This document shows, piece by piece, positions 16,892 through 25,498 of a DNA stretch of 64,000 bases. How positions within the stretch are numbered: the first letter of the stretch is position 1; every line of letters starts with the position of its first letter. Location: assembly GCA_026645575.1 (NCBI GenBank), contig JAPKMW010000012.1, forward strand, positions 62,001-126,000, given 5' to 3'. Below the pieces are notes generated by a model, which made no database searches, was not told where the DNA came from, and saw only the letters and a list, made by a program, of their open reading frames with translations. The DNA comes from Caldilineaceae bacterium. GTDB taxonomy: Bacteria > Chloroflexota > Anaerolineae > Caldilineales > Caldilineaceae. Made by a program: the position numbers and the translations under genes.

Positions 16892-18532
16892 CTACAAGCT
16901 TAGGTACACCTTAAGTTTTTCCCAAATGCGGGACAGGGAAGTGCTTTCGGTTGATTCCAGCGTTCTCTTACTATACCGTGCTTGGATAAAAGCTTCTGTC
17001 AGCTTTTGTACAGCCTGCTGCTTTTCTGCACGTTGTTCTTCTGGATTTTCGCTTGCCTCGGTTGCGCTCAACCGCGCAGCCAGACGAGGTGCATATTGGC
17101 TGGGCGTCTCGCCATTGGTGCGGCCCATGCCCTGTTCTTTTGCCTGTTCCAATGTTGTCAAGTAAAAATAGCGCACCTGCTGGGTTGGATCAAGCCGTCG
17201 CCAATCTAGCCCCCGTTTCGACCAATGCACCTGCGTCGGTTCACCCTCGGCTTCGCCCCCAGCAACGCGACTGCGCACTAGCGTGCGCTGCCAGCGGCGG
17301 TAGCCACCAAAGAAGGCTGACCAACGCTCACGCAATAACTGCCAAAAGGTCAAGAGCCAGGTGAACTGCACCCCACGATCACTCAAATAAATATAAGCAG
17401 CATAGCCCAAAACCAGCGCCATTGTGATCCAGAAAAGCGCCCCACCGGCCCACGCCGGCAATTGCGCTGCCGCCGGGGGTAACTGTTCAATCATGGGGGG
17501 AGGTGGTGGTGGCGGTGCTTGAACAGCCTCCTGTGGCGGCGGTTCGCCCAGCAGCGCGGCCATTAACAGCATAAACAACCCCATGAAAAAGCGAAAAATG
17601 CCCATGAACAAGTTGAAAACAAAGTTTATCACAGCAAAGAGGATTTGGCCTAATAGGAAAGTGCCGCCGAAAGGTAACAACGCCGCCAGCAGGTCAATCG
17701 CCACCAACAACAGAATCACATAGAGCGGCCACATCCGTAGCACACTTTCACTCGCCGGCACCCGATCCAGCAGCCAGCGGGTGCGAAGAAGAGCGAGTTG
17801 ACCCTGGCTGACCAGAACCAGCCCAACCAGAAAATAGATCACAATGGCGGCAATGATCGTTGGATCCAGGTTTTGTTGGCTCAAGGCAAAGAAGGCGCCG
17901 GGGGCTGGTCGTTCCACCTGCAATCCTGCTGCGGCCATTACCATGAGAATGCCGCCGCCTACCCACCGGCTGACAATACGCGCTAGAATCTGGGGGCGAT
18001 CACTGTTAGAAGTACGGATCATCTCGCCGATACGGTCGGTTTGCAGGGCAAAGAGTTCATCCGGTTGCAACGCCAGCCGCAGCAAGTCGCTCGTCATCTC
18101 AATTGCCGCCCACCAGGAAAAGAGAATCACCAAACCGGCACTAAAAAAAAGACCATCCAATAGACTGTCGATCGGCTGGTAGATCAATGCCGTGATTGTC
18201 GGCCAACTGCCGGTCACGCCCCAGAGCAGGAGACGTGTCGCCACCACGACAAAGGCAAACTCCACCCAGCGGTAGGTCGGTCGCCGTCGCTGCCGTTCCC
18301 CCGGTTGGGCCAAGTAGGTCGTCGTCGCACAGCCCATGACCGCCACCAAGACACTGAATAAGAGGACAAGCTGTCCATAGCCGCCCGCCAGTGCCGGTAC
18401 AAAACGTCCAATCAACGCCAGCCAGGTAAGATCCAAACAGGCCACCATCAGCGCAATTAAGAAAGGGCGCAGTAACGAGCGCAGCCAATCCTGATCATAA
18501 GGCACTTTTGCGGGTACGCTATCGGTTGTCAT
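16892..18532 (-). CDS. Multi-pass membrane protein with DUF4129 domain
   Basis: This 546-aa protein begins at an ATG at 18532. Several hydrophobic segments fill about residues 20-330, including one rich in Phe and Met around 290-320. A proline linker (APPPPPPPMIEQ) and another membrane helix near 365-385 follow. The soluble C-terminal region (about 440-546) has RRLDPTQQVRYFYLTTLEQAKEQG and GETPSQYAPRLAARL, which match the DUF4129 domain normally found at the end of transglutaminase-like membrane proteins. Here the transglutaminase core itself is not evident. It is the last gene of a moxR-DUF58-DUF4129 operon. Confidence 0.8.
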   Translation of the reverse strand: MTTDSVPAKVPYDQDWLRSLLRPFLIALMVACLDLTWLALIGRFVPALAGGYGQLVLLFSVLVAVMGCATTTYLAQPGERQRRRPTYRWVEFAFVVVATRLLLWGVTGSWPTITALIYQPIDSLLDGLFFSAGLVILFSWWAAIEMTSDLLRLALQPDELFALQTDRIGEMIRTSNSDRPQILARIVSRWVGGGILMVMAAAGLQVERPAPGAFFALSQQNLDPTIIAAIVIYFLVGLVLVSQGQLALLRTRWLLDRVPASESVLRMWPLYVILLLVAIDLLAALLPFGGTFLLGQILFAVINFVFNLFMGIFRFFMGLFMLLMAALLGEPPPQEAVQAPPPPPPPMIEQLPPAAAQLPAWAGGALFWITMALVLGYAAYIYLSDRGVQFTWLLTFWQLLRERWSAFFGGYRRWQRTLVRSRVAGGEAEGEPTQVHWSKRGLDWRRLDPTQQVRYFYLTTLEQAKEQGMGRTNGETPSQYAPRLAARLSATEASENPEEQRAEKQQAVQKLTEAFIQARYSKRTLESTESTSLSRIWEKLKVYLSL

Positions 18533-18614
18533 AGAGTAGGGTCATTCCTTGTGGCTACCAATACCGCGCCGCGCTAGTCACGGACTGGCGCGGCGCGGTC
18601 AGACGTAGTTCTTT

Positions 18615-19793
18615 TTACAACGCCGCCAAATCGCGCTCCCACACCGTCTTTTGCAGCTGCACACCCAACTTTTTGCTCTGGCTTTGCATCGGTTCAAAAT
18701 CCGGCTGGGGCGCGCAGACCAGCGCAATCACATTGGAGCCGCGACGGTAGGCATGGTGTAATGCCCAGAGCGTCGTCTCCGTCACTTTCGGGGTGATCAA
18801 AATGATCGTCGCCCCCCACTCCATGCCCACCAGTTGGCGGGGCAACCAATCGGCCAGTTGGGTATCCGTGCGCGTCATTTCGGCACGGGCCAGCGTGCTG
18901 AGAATATTCATCAGGTGACCTTGTCCCGTGCGCGCCGGTATGGGTAACATGGGCTGTTCGGAAACGGCATCCATTCCATTGCTGATCAACCCCACCGCCT
19001 GCCGCTGGTTGGTCAAATGACTCGCCAGCGACGCCGCCACCACAATCGCCCACTCGCTAAAGCCGATTTCACCACGATAGGGGTAGGCATCGCGATTCAA
19101 GTCCAGTACAAGCGCCACATTGAGTGCAATCGCCGGCTGAAATTTCTTGACCAATAACGCTTCTTCCCGCGCACTAGCTTTCCAGTGGATGATGCGTTGG
19201 CTGTCGCCGCTGCTATAGCTGCGCACGCCGGCCACCCGCGCCGGGTCTTCAAAGAGCCGTTGCCGACTGGCTAAGGTGCCAAAGGGCGACCGGCTGGGTA
19301 AGCCCAACTTTTCCAGGGACAACACTTGCGGGTAAACCGTCATGGCCACCGCGTTATTTTCCTGCCGCGCCCCGTTGACAAAACCAAAAAGGTCGCCGGT
19401 ACGCAATTGGAGCGGCCCGACATGGTAATAGCCGCGCTTTTTACAGTAGAGCTGATACTCGTGTTCGAGCGTAGAGCGACCAGCCACAGTGACAATTTTG
19501 TTATACTCGCTGGCCTCTTTGAGATCCAGGGGAATCTGCTCTTGTACCTGGAGCCACGCCAACGGGAGCCAACTGTGGTTGATAAAGCGCAGCTTGACAA
19601 TGGGTTTTTCCCCCAGAAAGGCATGGTCTGTCATCACGCGGAAGACATCGAGTTGGCGCAACACCCGGCGAATCCACCAGTGGCTAAAGATCCAGACCCC
19701 GCCGAGGACATAGACCAGATAGTAGATCCAGTCCATTTGAAAGAAGACGCCGGCCAGAAAGAGAATCAGCAGCGCCCAGAAGAGATTGTGCAT
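18615..19793 (-). CDS. DUF58 domain-containing membrane protein
   Basis: The protein is 392 aa. Two hydrophobic segments at about 3-45 anchor it. A central beta-rich domain leads to the DUF58 signature around 195-235: YSSGDSQRIIHWKASAREEALLVKKFQPAIALNVALVLD, which resembles the start of a von Willebrand A fold. The family is encoded with MoxR ATPases and is thought to take part in metal insertion or envelope complex assembly; its exact role is unknown. It lies between moxR (78 nt upstream, with a hairpin in the gap) and the DUF4129 gene. Confidence 0.88.
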   Translation of the reverse strand: MHNLFWALLILFLAGVFFQMDWIYYLVYVLGGVWIFSHWWIRRVLRQLDVFRVMTDHAFLGEKPIVKLRFINHSWLPLAWLQVQEQIPLDLKEASEYNKIVTVAGRSTLEHEYQLYCKKRGYYHVGPLQLRTGDLFGFVNGARQENNAVAMTVYPQVLSLEKLGLPSRSPFGTLASRQRLFEDPARVAGVRSYSSGDSQRIIHWKASAREEALLVKKFQPAIALNVALVLDLNRDAYPYRGEIGFSEWAIVVAASLASHLTNQRQAVGLISNGMDAVSEQPMLPIPARTGQGHLMNILSTLARAEMTRTDTQLADWLPRQLVGMEWGATIILITPKVTETTLWALHHAYRRGSNVIALVCAPQPDFEPMQSQSKKLGVQLQKTVWERDLAAL

Positions 19794-19814
19794 GGTTTAC
19801 CTAAATCTACATCC

Positions 19815-19867
19815 GTCGTAAAGACTTTAGTCTTTTGCACCCACCCCAAGACGAAAGTCTTTACGAC
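19815..19867. repeat. 14-bp inverted repeat between moxR and DUF58 genes
   Basis: GTCGTAAAGACTTT (19815-19828) and its exact complement (19854-19867) enclose 25 nt, within which AGTCTT and AAGAC can extend the structure. It ends 5 nt from the moxR stop codon. Confidence 0.8.
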
Positions 19868-19871
19868 CGAA

Positions 19872-20822
19872 TTATCGTTCTACATCGCCCAAATCTAACG
19901 GTGTATTGGTCATGATCTCCCCGATAATCGCCTCCGCTGTGCGTCCTCGCAGCAAACTTTCCGGGCGCACAATACAACGGTGGGGCAGGGTGAGGGGAAT
20001 CAGCGCTTGAATATCATCTGGTTCCACATAGTCGCGCCCCTTGACCGCCGCTCGCGCTTGGGCGCCCCGGTAGAGCGCCAACGTCCCGCGCGGGCTGGCG
20101 CCCAACGCTAATTCGCTATGGGTACGCGTGGCCTGGATTAGGGCGATAATGTAGTTGCGTAAGCTCTCATCGACATGCACCTGCCAGATCCGCTCGGCCA
20201 GTTGGGGAATGGTGACACCTTCGCTCTGCGCCGCCAACGTCTCTATCGGATGACGCCCGCCCAGGTTGAGCAACATGGCCCCCTCTTGCGTCGGTGAGAG
20301 ATAGCCTAGCCGCACTTTGAAGAGAAAGCGGTCAAGTTGCGCTTCGGGTAGCGGGAAGGTGCCTTCATACTCGACTGGATTTTGTGTCGCCAGTACGAGA
20401 AAGGGGCGGGGCAAGGGGCGGGTCACACCATCGACTGTCACCTGCCGTTCACCCATACATTCGAGCAAGGACGCCTGCGCCCTTGGCGTCGCCCGATTGA
20501 TCTCGTCGGCGAGGAGAATATTGGTAAAAGCCGGCCCGGGGACAAATTGAAAGTGGCGCGTCTCCTGATTGAAGACGCTCACCCCGGTCACATCGCTGGG
20601 CAAGAGATCGGGCGTACATTGCAGCCGCCGAAAATCACTGCCCAAGGTCACCGCCAGCGCGCGGGCCAACATCGTCTTGCCCACGCCCGGTACATCCTCC
20701 AGCAACACATGCCCTTCACAGAGCAGCGCAATCACCAACGTCTCCACCACCTCGGTCTTGCCGACGATCACCTTTTCCACATTCTGGATCACCGCCTGCG
20801 CAAACCGCTGAATTTCCTGCAT
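19872..20822 (-). CDS. MoxR-family AAA+ ATPase
   Basis: The 316-aa protein has Walker A in EDVPGVGKTMLARALA (about 40-55), a Walker B and sensor region in NILLADEINRATPRAQASLLECMGERQVTVDG (about 105-135), and sensor 1 in VLATQNPVEYEGTFPLPEAQLDRFLFKV. The C-terminal lid carries ASPRGTLALYRGAQARAAVKGRDYVEPDD, typical of MoxR/RavA-like AAA_3 proteins. MoxR ATPases act as chaperones with DUF58 or vWA partners at the membrane. The start has GGAG upstream. It heads a three-gene operon with DUF58 and DUF4129 partners. Confidence 0.93.
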   Translation of the reverse strand: MQEIQRFAQAVIQNVEKVIVGKTEVVETLVIALLCEGHVLLEDVPGVGKTMLARALAVTLGSDFRRLQCTPDLLPSDVTGVSVFNQETRHFQFVPGPAFTNILLADEINRATPRAQASLLECMGERQVTVDGVTRPLPRPFLVLATQNPVEYEGTFPLPEAQLDRFLFKVRLGYLSPTQEGAMLLNLGGRHPIETLAAQSEGVTIPQLAERIWQVHVDESLRNYIIALIQATRTHSELALGASPRGTLALYRGAQARAAVKGRDYVEPDDIQALIPLTLPHRCIVRPESLLRGRTAEAIIGEIMTNTPLDLGDVER

Positions 20823-20891
20823 TTCGTTTCTCCAATGGCTTGGTCGTTCATTGACAAAGATAGGTTATATTCTACCTTATTCTGAGAAACT

Positions 20892-20944
20892 TAGCGAACC
20901 GGAGAAACTTTGCTCAATTCTTCGCCGCTGCGTACGGTTCGCTA
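20892..20944. repeat. 10-bp inverted repeat in the moxR upstream region
   Basis: TAGCGAACCG (20892-20901) and CGGTTCGCTA (20935-20944) are perfect complements around 33 nt. It lies between the divergently placed moxR start and the P450 3' end, so it may be a P450 terminator or a moxR operator. Confidence 0.5.
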
Positions 20945-21034
20945 CCCCAAAATTGCGGAGGAATGAATGGGATGAACAGTGCGCCAAAACGTATGCTTTC
21001 CGCCGCCGGTTAGCACTAGAGCAGATTACACGAC

Positions 21035-22222
21035 TTATACAGACCACTGGACTTGGAGTGCCTGCGGTTTACGAAAGACCAAACCGCAAGGTTTGGCCGC
21101 TTGTTGGGCGGCTGTGGTTGGGACAAGTTGTAAATCAGGCAACTGTTGCAGGGCTGCTTGTAGAGCCAAGTGCGCTTCCAGACGCGCCAGATGTAAGCCA
21201 AGACAAACATGCGGCCCCTGGGCAAAGGTCACGTGGGAACGCAAATTGGGGCGCCAGGGGTCAAAGCGATCCGGGTCAGCAAAGGTCGCTGGATCGCGAT
21301 TGGCGGCGGCCAACGAGACTCGCACCAGATCATCCTTTTTGATCACCACATCGCCCAGTTGCACATCGGTTGTGGCATAGCGATCAACCACTGCCGCGGC
21401 TGGCTCCAGACGCAGTGATTCTTCGATCACTGCCGGCAACAGGGTTGGCTCATGGCGCACGGCAGCCAAAAGCGCTTCACAAGTGAATAAGTGATAGAAC
21501 GCATTGGCAATCATCGCCTCGGTCGTTTCGATCCCGCCAAAGAGCAGTACTGCGGCATTTGCCACAATCTGATCCACTGACAAACCAGTCGCCGCACCGC
21601 TCGCCGCCAAGAGATTCGTGGCCGGTTGTTGCGTTAGGCTCGGTAGGAGATGGGTGTGTAAAGCCGCAAAAGCGGCCTGCCCCTCGGCGCTGACCGACTC
21701 ACCGAGGGTTATCCGAGTGACAGCATCCACAATTGCATCATACCACCCCAACACCGTTGTCACCGCTGTCCCTTGTAGCCCCAATACGGTAATCATCGTC
21801 TTGACGGCAACCGGGCCGGCAAAGTCACGGCGCAGTTCGGCGCAACCGCGCGGGGCAAGGTCAGCGAGGAGATGGTTAATGTGAACGGCTACGGGTTGCC
21901 GAAAGCAGCGCTGCACTGCTTCCAGGCGAAAAGGCCGTTCAAACGGGTGGCGGTGGCGCTGATGTTGCACATCATCGAGTGACAACATACTTGGCCCGAT
22001 CACCTGGGCGGTCGAAAAGCCGGGATGATCGACTGTGTAGCTTTTACTGTCGCGCATAACGGCAATGGCCGCCGCCCGCTCGGTAACGAGCCAACCGTTG
22101 ATTGCCGGCAACCACGAAACAGGCTCGGTCGCCCGTAGCCGGTGGAGAAGTGGATGGGGATCGCTCTCAAGCTCCGCTAGGGTCACAGTTGCGCCAATGG
22201 GAAAAGTAGTATAGTTATTCAT
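21035..22222 (-). CDS. Cytochrome P450
   Basis: The product is 395 aa, the length of soluble bacterial class I P450s. The I-helix oxygen motif is LLFGGIETTEAM, the K-helix ExxR is EESLRLEP, and the heme loop is FAQGPHVCLGLHLARLE with the axial Cys. Meander residues FDPWRPN are also present. It needs ferredoxin and reductase partners, none of which are in the window. The ATG at 22222 is supported by a TATAAT box only 7 nt upstream, which implies a leaderless message. Upstream in-frame codons lie beyond that promoter. Substrate unknown. The 3' remnant of another P450 lies just upstream on the opposite strand. Confidence 0.93.
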   Translation of the reverse strand: MNNYTTFPIGATVTLAELESDPHPLLHRLRATEPVSWLPAINGWLVTERAAAIAVMRDSKSYTVDHPGFSTAQVIGPSMLSLDDVQHQRHRHPFERPFRLEAVQRCFRQPVAVHINHLLADLAPRGCAELRRDFAGPVAVKTMITVLGLQGTAVTTVLGWYDAIVDAVTRITLGESVSAEGQAAFAALHTHLLPSLTQQPATNLLAASGAATGLSVDQIVANAAVLLFGGIETTEAMIANAFYHLFTCEALLAAVRHEPTLLPAVIEESLRLEPAAAVVDRYATTDVQLGDVVIKKDDLVRVSLAAANRDPATFADPDRFDPWRPNLRSHVTFAQGPHVCLGLHLARLEAHLALQAALQQLPDLQLVPTTAAQQAAKPCGLVFRKPQALQVQWSV

Positions 22223-22229
22223 AATTTCT

Positions 22230-22259
22230 ATTATATACCACATCCATTTATCCGTCGAA
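22230..22259 (-). promoter_or_regulatory. Leaderless promoter of the P450 gene
   Basis: On the minus strand TTCGAC (22259-22254) and TATAAT (22235-22230) are 18 nt apart. Only 7 nt separate the -10 box from the ATG, so transcription should begin at or next to the start codon. Confidence 0.6.
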
Positions 22260-22340
22260 CAACTGAAAAGGGTAACGGAATTTGCGTTTTGTAAGTTCTT
22301 TGCAAACGCAGAGGTGAATAAGAGAGGACAAGGGTGATCT

Positions 22341-22463
22341 GTGGCGGCCACCGTGCGGCGCTTTGATCTGACGCTGGCGCCGGGGCAGAAGATTGTGCCG
22401 CAGCCGTCGATCACCATGCGACCGCGCTATGGATTGAAGATGAAGGTGAAACAGCTACCGTAA
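22341..22463 (+). pseudogene. 3' remnant of a second cytochrome P450 gene
   Basis: An open stretch of 40 codons ending in TAA at 22463 encodes a typical P450 C-terminus: RFDLTLAPGQ, then PQPSITMRP, then YGLKMKVKQLP. This matches the end of CYP102-like or other long bacterial P450s (beta strands after the heme loop). The heme-binding Cys loop and everything before it are missing, and a TGA lies in frame at 22335-22337. The intact P450 nearby is on the other strand and ends differently, so this is not a duplicate of its tail. It is a decayed gene end. Confidence 0.75.
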
Positions 22464-22470
22464 CAGAAGA

Positions 22471-22722
22471 TCACCTGACTTCTTCCCAAACTGGCCGATC
22501 AAAGCCGATCCCGACCATAGCATAGCAGCGCAACTTTAAGCTGGAACCGTGGGATGTAATTTTCTAACATCGAGAGCAACATGCTTTTGCCAAAGCGGCG
22601 CGGGCGTAACAGGAGCAGTTGATTCCCCATCTCTTCGATCAGCCGAATGTAAGCCATGCGTCCACATAGAAGTACCCCTGCGTGATCGCATAGAAATCGC
22701 TCAGACCATACGGAAATTTCAT
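22471..22722 (-). pseudogene. Gutted AAA-ATPase-like/PDDEXK gene
   Basis: An ATG at 22722 with a perfect GGAGG site starts KFPYGLSDFYAI followed by GYFYVD, the standard N-terminus of the AAA-ATPase-like (PF09820-type) family. The frame then breaks. In the next frame AYIRLIEEMGNQLLLLRPRRFGKSMLLSMLENY continues the domain with its Walker A (RRFGKS). After another shift a C-terminal-like segment RCYAMVGIGFDRPVWEEVR ends in TGA at 22471-22473. About 400 residues are missing between the two parts, so this is an internal deletion plus frameshifts. Confidence 0.7.
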
Positions 22723-22777
22723 ACTGCCTCCTTTGCCAAAGATTCTACCCAGCGGCGTATTATCGTCACCTTTTGCC

Positions 22778-22817
22778 CGTGATCCGTGTGGCGTGATCCG
22801 TGTGGCGTGAGCCGTGG
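22778..22817 (+). repeat. 14-bp tandem repeat
   Basis: CGTGATCCGTGTGG occurs at 22778-22791 and 22792-22805, followed by a partial CGTGAGCCGTGG. No complementary arm is nearby. It looks like one arm of a tandem-word hairpin next to the pseudogenes. Confidence 0.8.
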
Positions 22818-22899
22818 TTTGTTGCTCAAGATTCCTGTATTTCCAGTAGATCAGATATAATGGGATTCTCACCCTTTTGACAGATGTGGAGGAACTGAC

Positions 22900-23409
22900 A
22901 TGACACACGAAGCGACTTCTACCCTTCCCCCGGATACCCTTAATGAAATTGGGGTGCTAAAACGACGCGAGATCGAGGCGCGTATTATCGGCCCGATTGT
23001 CGAAGCACTCTCCAAAGAATTTGACCGGGAGCGCGTATTGGCCATTGTAGCCGAAACGATTATCAACGTAGCGCGCAAGCAAGGAGCCGAACGCGCCGCC
23101 GCCATGGGCGACGATTCGCTCATCGCCTTTGCCAATTCCGCTGGTGACTGGCGCAAGGGCAACGCCTTGGAGATTGAAGTTCTAGAACAAAACGAGGAAC
23201 GTTACGACTTCAACGTCACCCGTTGTCGTTATGCCGAGATGTACCGGTCGCTGGGTATGGCGGAATTAGGCGCAGTTCTCTCCTGTAACCGTGATTATTC
23301 ACTCGTGGAGGGCTTTAACCCGGCGATCGGACTAGAGCGCAAACAAACGATCATGCAAGGCGCTTCTTGCTGCACCTTCCGCTACGCCAAACAAAAACCA
23401 ACTCCATAA
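22900..23409 (+). CDS. L-2-amino-thiazoline-4-carboxylate hydrolase family protein
   Basis: This 169-aa protein matches the ATC hydrolase family. The C-terminal half has the signature [52 protein letters not shown], with conserved Cys, Arg and Cys-Cys positions. The N-terminal half is helical ([20 protein letters not shown]). The named member opens the thiazoline ring in L-cysteine synthesis from ATC; most homologues are of unknown substrate. A TATAAT-like box at 22856-22861 precedes it, and GTGGAGGAA is at the ribosome-binding site. The thioredoxin-like gene follows 34 nt later. Confidence 0.82.
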   Translation: MTHEATSTLPPDTLNEIGVLKRREIEARIIGPIVEALSKEFDRERVLAIVAETIINVARKQGAERAAAMGDDSLIAFANSAGDWRKGNALEIEVLEQNEERYDFNVTRCRYAEMYRSLGMAELGAVLSCNRDYSLVEGFNPAIGLERKQTIMQGASCCTFRYAKQKPTP

Positions 23410-23443
23410 AGTACGCTTTTGTTTTCTTGAAAGGAAACCATCT

Positions 23444-24052
23444 ATGGCGATCACCAAAGAACGTTTTGCCCAGGGGATGACTTACGACGCCTACAAGGCG
23501 CAGATGACGCGCAATCGTGAACGGTTGGAAGCCAACGAACTGGCTGTGGAACTGGCGCCTGCCGATCTCGCCTATTTTCAGAGGCTACCCCAGTCGCTCA
23601 ATGTCGTGGCGTTGGCCGAGGATTGGTGCGGCGATGTAATCAACAACTTGCCGGTATTGGGCCAATTGGCAGCGGCCAGCGGCAAATTGAATGTGCGCAT
23701 CTTCCTGCGCGACCAGAATCTCGACCTCATGGATCAATATCTCAAAGAGGGACAGTTTCGCTCGATTCCGGTCTTTGTCTTCTTTGACGAGAACTTCCGC
23801 GAATTGGGCCACTGGATCGAACGCCCGGCCCGCATTCATGAGATGTTGATGACCATGCGTCGCAATCTCTTTGCCACCGACCCGGCCCTGGCCGGCATGA
23901 CCATGGATATGTCACCCAGCCAGATGCCCGAAGAAGCACGCAACCGGCTAATGCAAGCCAACGCCGATTTCCGCGCCGCCCATCGCGTTGAGTCCGATCA
24001 GGAAGTTGTTCGCGAGTTGCGAACGCTGGTCGAACGCGGGTTGGCCGGCTAG
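23444..24052 (+). CDS. Thioredoxin-like protein with a single active-site Cys
   Basis: The 202-aa protein has a thioredoxin-fold core: NVVALAEDWCGDVINNLPVL (about 50-70) and the cis-proline strand RSIPVFVFFDENF (about 106-118). The active-site region has only one Cys (WCGD), as in the Thioredoxin_9 group, so it is not a normal dithiol oxidoreductase. It may reduce or sense through one thiol. The start has GAAAGGAAACC upstream. The C-terminal 60 residues are helical and Met/Arg-rich. It is probably co-transcribed with the hydrolase gene before it. Confidence 0.8.
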   Translation: MAITKERFAQGMTYDAYKAQMTRNRERLEANELAVELAPADLAYFQRLPQSLNVVALAEDWCGDVINNLPVLGQLAAASGKLNVRIFLRDQNLDLMDQYLKEGQFRSIPVFVFFDENFRELGHWIERPARIHEMLMTMRRNLFATDPALAGMTMDMSPSQMPEEARNRLMQANADFRAAHRVESDQEVVRELRTLVERGLAG

Positions 24053-24060
24053 CGAAGATA

Positions 24061-24205
24061 GGAGACAGGAGACACGAGACAAGGAGACGCAAAGAAAGGA
24101 TGAAGGATGAAAAGCTGAGGCAAACTTGACGACTTCTGTCTCCAGTCTCCAGTCTCCAGTCTCCAGTCTCCAGTCTCCAGTCTCCAGTCTCCAGTCTCCT
24201 TGTCT
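24061..24205. repeat. (GTCTCCA)n array and hairpin between convergent genes
   Basis: The right part, 24138-24200, is nine 7-bp units: eight exact GTCTCCA and one GTCTCCT. The left part (24061-24089) has GGAGACA, GGAGACA, CGAGACA and AGGAGAC, complementary in register to the right end (GTCTCCTTGTCT). It fills the gap between the thioredoxin-like gene and the convergent MFS gene, whose stop codon is at 24205. Confidence 0.92.
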
Positions 24206-25407
24206 TATGATGGCGCTGGCGCCGGTCGCTGCAACGTCTCCGGCACAAAGAAGCCGAGAATACTGGCGGCCATCATGCCGATCAGGGCGATGGCAAAGAT
24301 AGCCGGCGTCAAGCTCAGCAGATCCGCCAGCGAACCAACGAGCAGTGGCCCGCCTAATGCACCCCCATCGCCGATTAAGCGCCAGACGCCCAAGAACTCG
24401 CCCATGGCATCTTTGGGCGCCAGATCGGCGCCCAGTGTCATCATGGTTCCCGACCCCAGTCCATTGCCAAAGCCGATCAGGCTCGTGGCGAAGGCGAGCA
24501 AGGTAAAGCTGGTGGTGAAGGGAATCAGCGCCATGCCGATGCCCTGGATCAGAAAACAGGAAACATAGGCATATTTGCGGCCAAAGCGATCCATGATAAA
24601 GCCGGCCGGGAAGAACATCAAGGCGTCAATGGTCGAACTAATGCTCATCACCAACCCGACGCTCTGCACACTCAACCCCAAGACATCGGCCCCATAGAGC
24701 GGTACGACGATATTGCGCCCGGAGCGAATCATTTGGGCAAAGAGTTGGCCCACGCCCGCCGAGAGCAAAACCTTGTAGTTGTCACGTATGACATGCCACA
24801 GGTTGACGTGATGACCGTGACCGGCTTTATGCGCCTGATGGTGCGCCCCATCCGCGCCAAAAAGCGCCGGGAAGATCAAGGTGACGATGGCAATCACCCC
24901 ATAGACGGCAAAGGGGGCGCGCAAGCCCAACCACGCGCCCAACAACCCACCCAACGCTTGACCGATGAGATTGCCGGTGCGAAAAATACCGCCAAAGGTG
25001 GCAATCGCCCGCCCCCGCTGCCCCGGCGGCGCGGCGTCGGTCAAGTAAGCATGGCGCGAAATATTCCAGAGCGCACCGCCCATCCCCTCGAGCAACCCAT
25101 AGAGGATCAACATCCAGAGCGCCTGCGCCGTACTCATCGCCAGCCCACAGAGCGCAATCGCGACCAACCCGATCATCATCAAGCGCCGCTGACCAACGCG
25201 GCGGATCAACATCCCCGCCGGCAGGTCGCCCAGAATGGTGCCCAGACCGCGACTCCCCAGCACGATCCCGACCAGGGCATAAGAAGCGCCAAAGGAAGTG
25301 GCGTACAGCGGCAAAATGGGGGTGAGCATCCCGCTGCCGATGGCGAGAAGTAGGGTAGGGGCATAGACCGGGAGGACAATCGGATTGCGCGTGAGCAATG
25401 CTTTCAT
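24205..25407 (-). CDS. MFS transporter
   Basis: The product is 400 aa from ATG 25407, with AGGAT about 10 nt upstream; a TTG at 25416 is less likely. Twelve hydrophobic segments can be counted, with the MFS loop 2-3 motif GLGTILGDLPAGMLIRRVGQRRLM (about 53-76) and a repeat in the second half (FPAGFIMDRFGRKYAYV). A His-rich cytoplasmic loop, GADGAHHQAHKAGHGHH (about 195-211), lies between the two six-helix halves. The pattern suits a proton-driven drug or metabolite exporter. The His loop might bind metal, but that is speculation. Confidence 0.9.
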   Translation of the reverse strand: MKALLTRNPIVLPVYAPTLLLAIGSGMLTPILPLYATSFGASYALVGIVLGSRGLGTILGDLPAGMLIRRVGQRRLMMIGLVAIALCGLAMSTAQALWMLILYGLLEGMGGALWNISRHAYLTDAAPPGQRGRAIATFGGIFRTGNLIGQALGGLLGAWLGLRAPFAVYGVIAIVTLIFPALFGADGAHHQAHKAGHGHHVNLWHVIRDNYKVLLSAGVGQLFAQMIRSGRNIVVPLYGADVLGLSVQSVGLVMSISSTIDALMFFPAGFIMDRFGRKYAYVSCFLIQGIGMALIPFTTSFTLLAFATSLIGFGNGLGSGTMMTLGADLAPKDAMGEFLGVWRLIGDGGALGGPLLVGSLADLLSLTPAIFAIALIGMMAASILGFFVPETLQRPAPAPS

Positions 25408-25443
25408 GACAAACAAATCCTGTTTCTAGCGTTGTGTGGGTAA

Positions 25444-25498
25444 AGAGATAAAGAGCTTGAGAGATTAACCCATTCAATCTCTCAAGCTCTTTATCTCT
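25444..25498. repeat. Perfect 23-bp hairpin (GAGAGATT family)
   Basis: The arms at 25444-25466 and 25476-25498 are exact complements built of AGAGATA, AAGAGCTT and GAGAGATT, around a 9-nt loop. The right arm ends at the base before the stop codon of the AAA_14 gene (25499-25501). Confidence 0.95.

Noticed and set aside
20892..20944. Second word-built gene-end hairpin
   Set aside because: The arms are only 10 bp and show no internal periodicity, so it was kept as a plain inverted repeat.
24138..24200. CRISPR array
   Set aside because: The 7-bp GTCTCCA units are contiguous with no spacers, and no cas genes are in the window.
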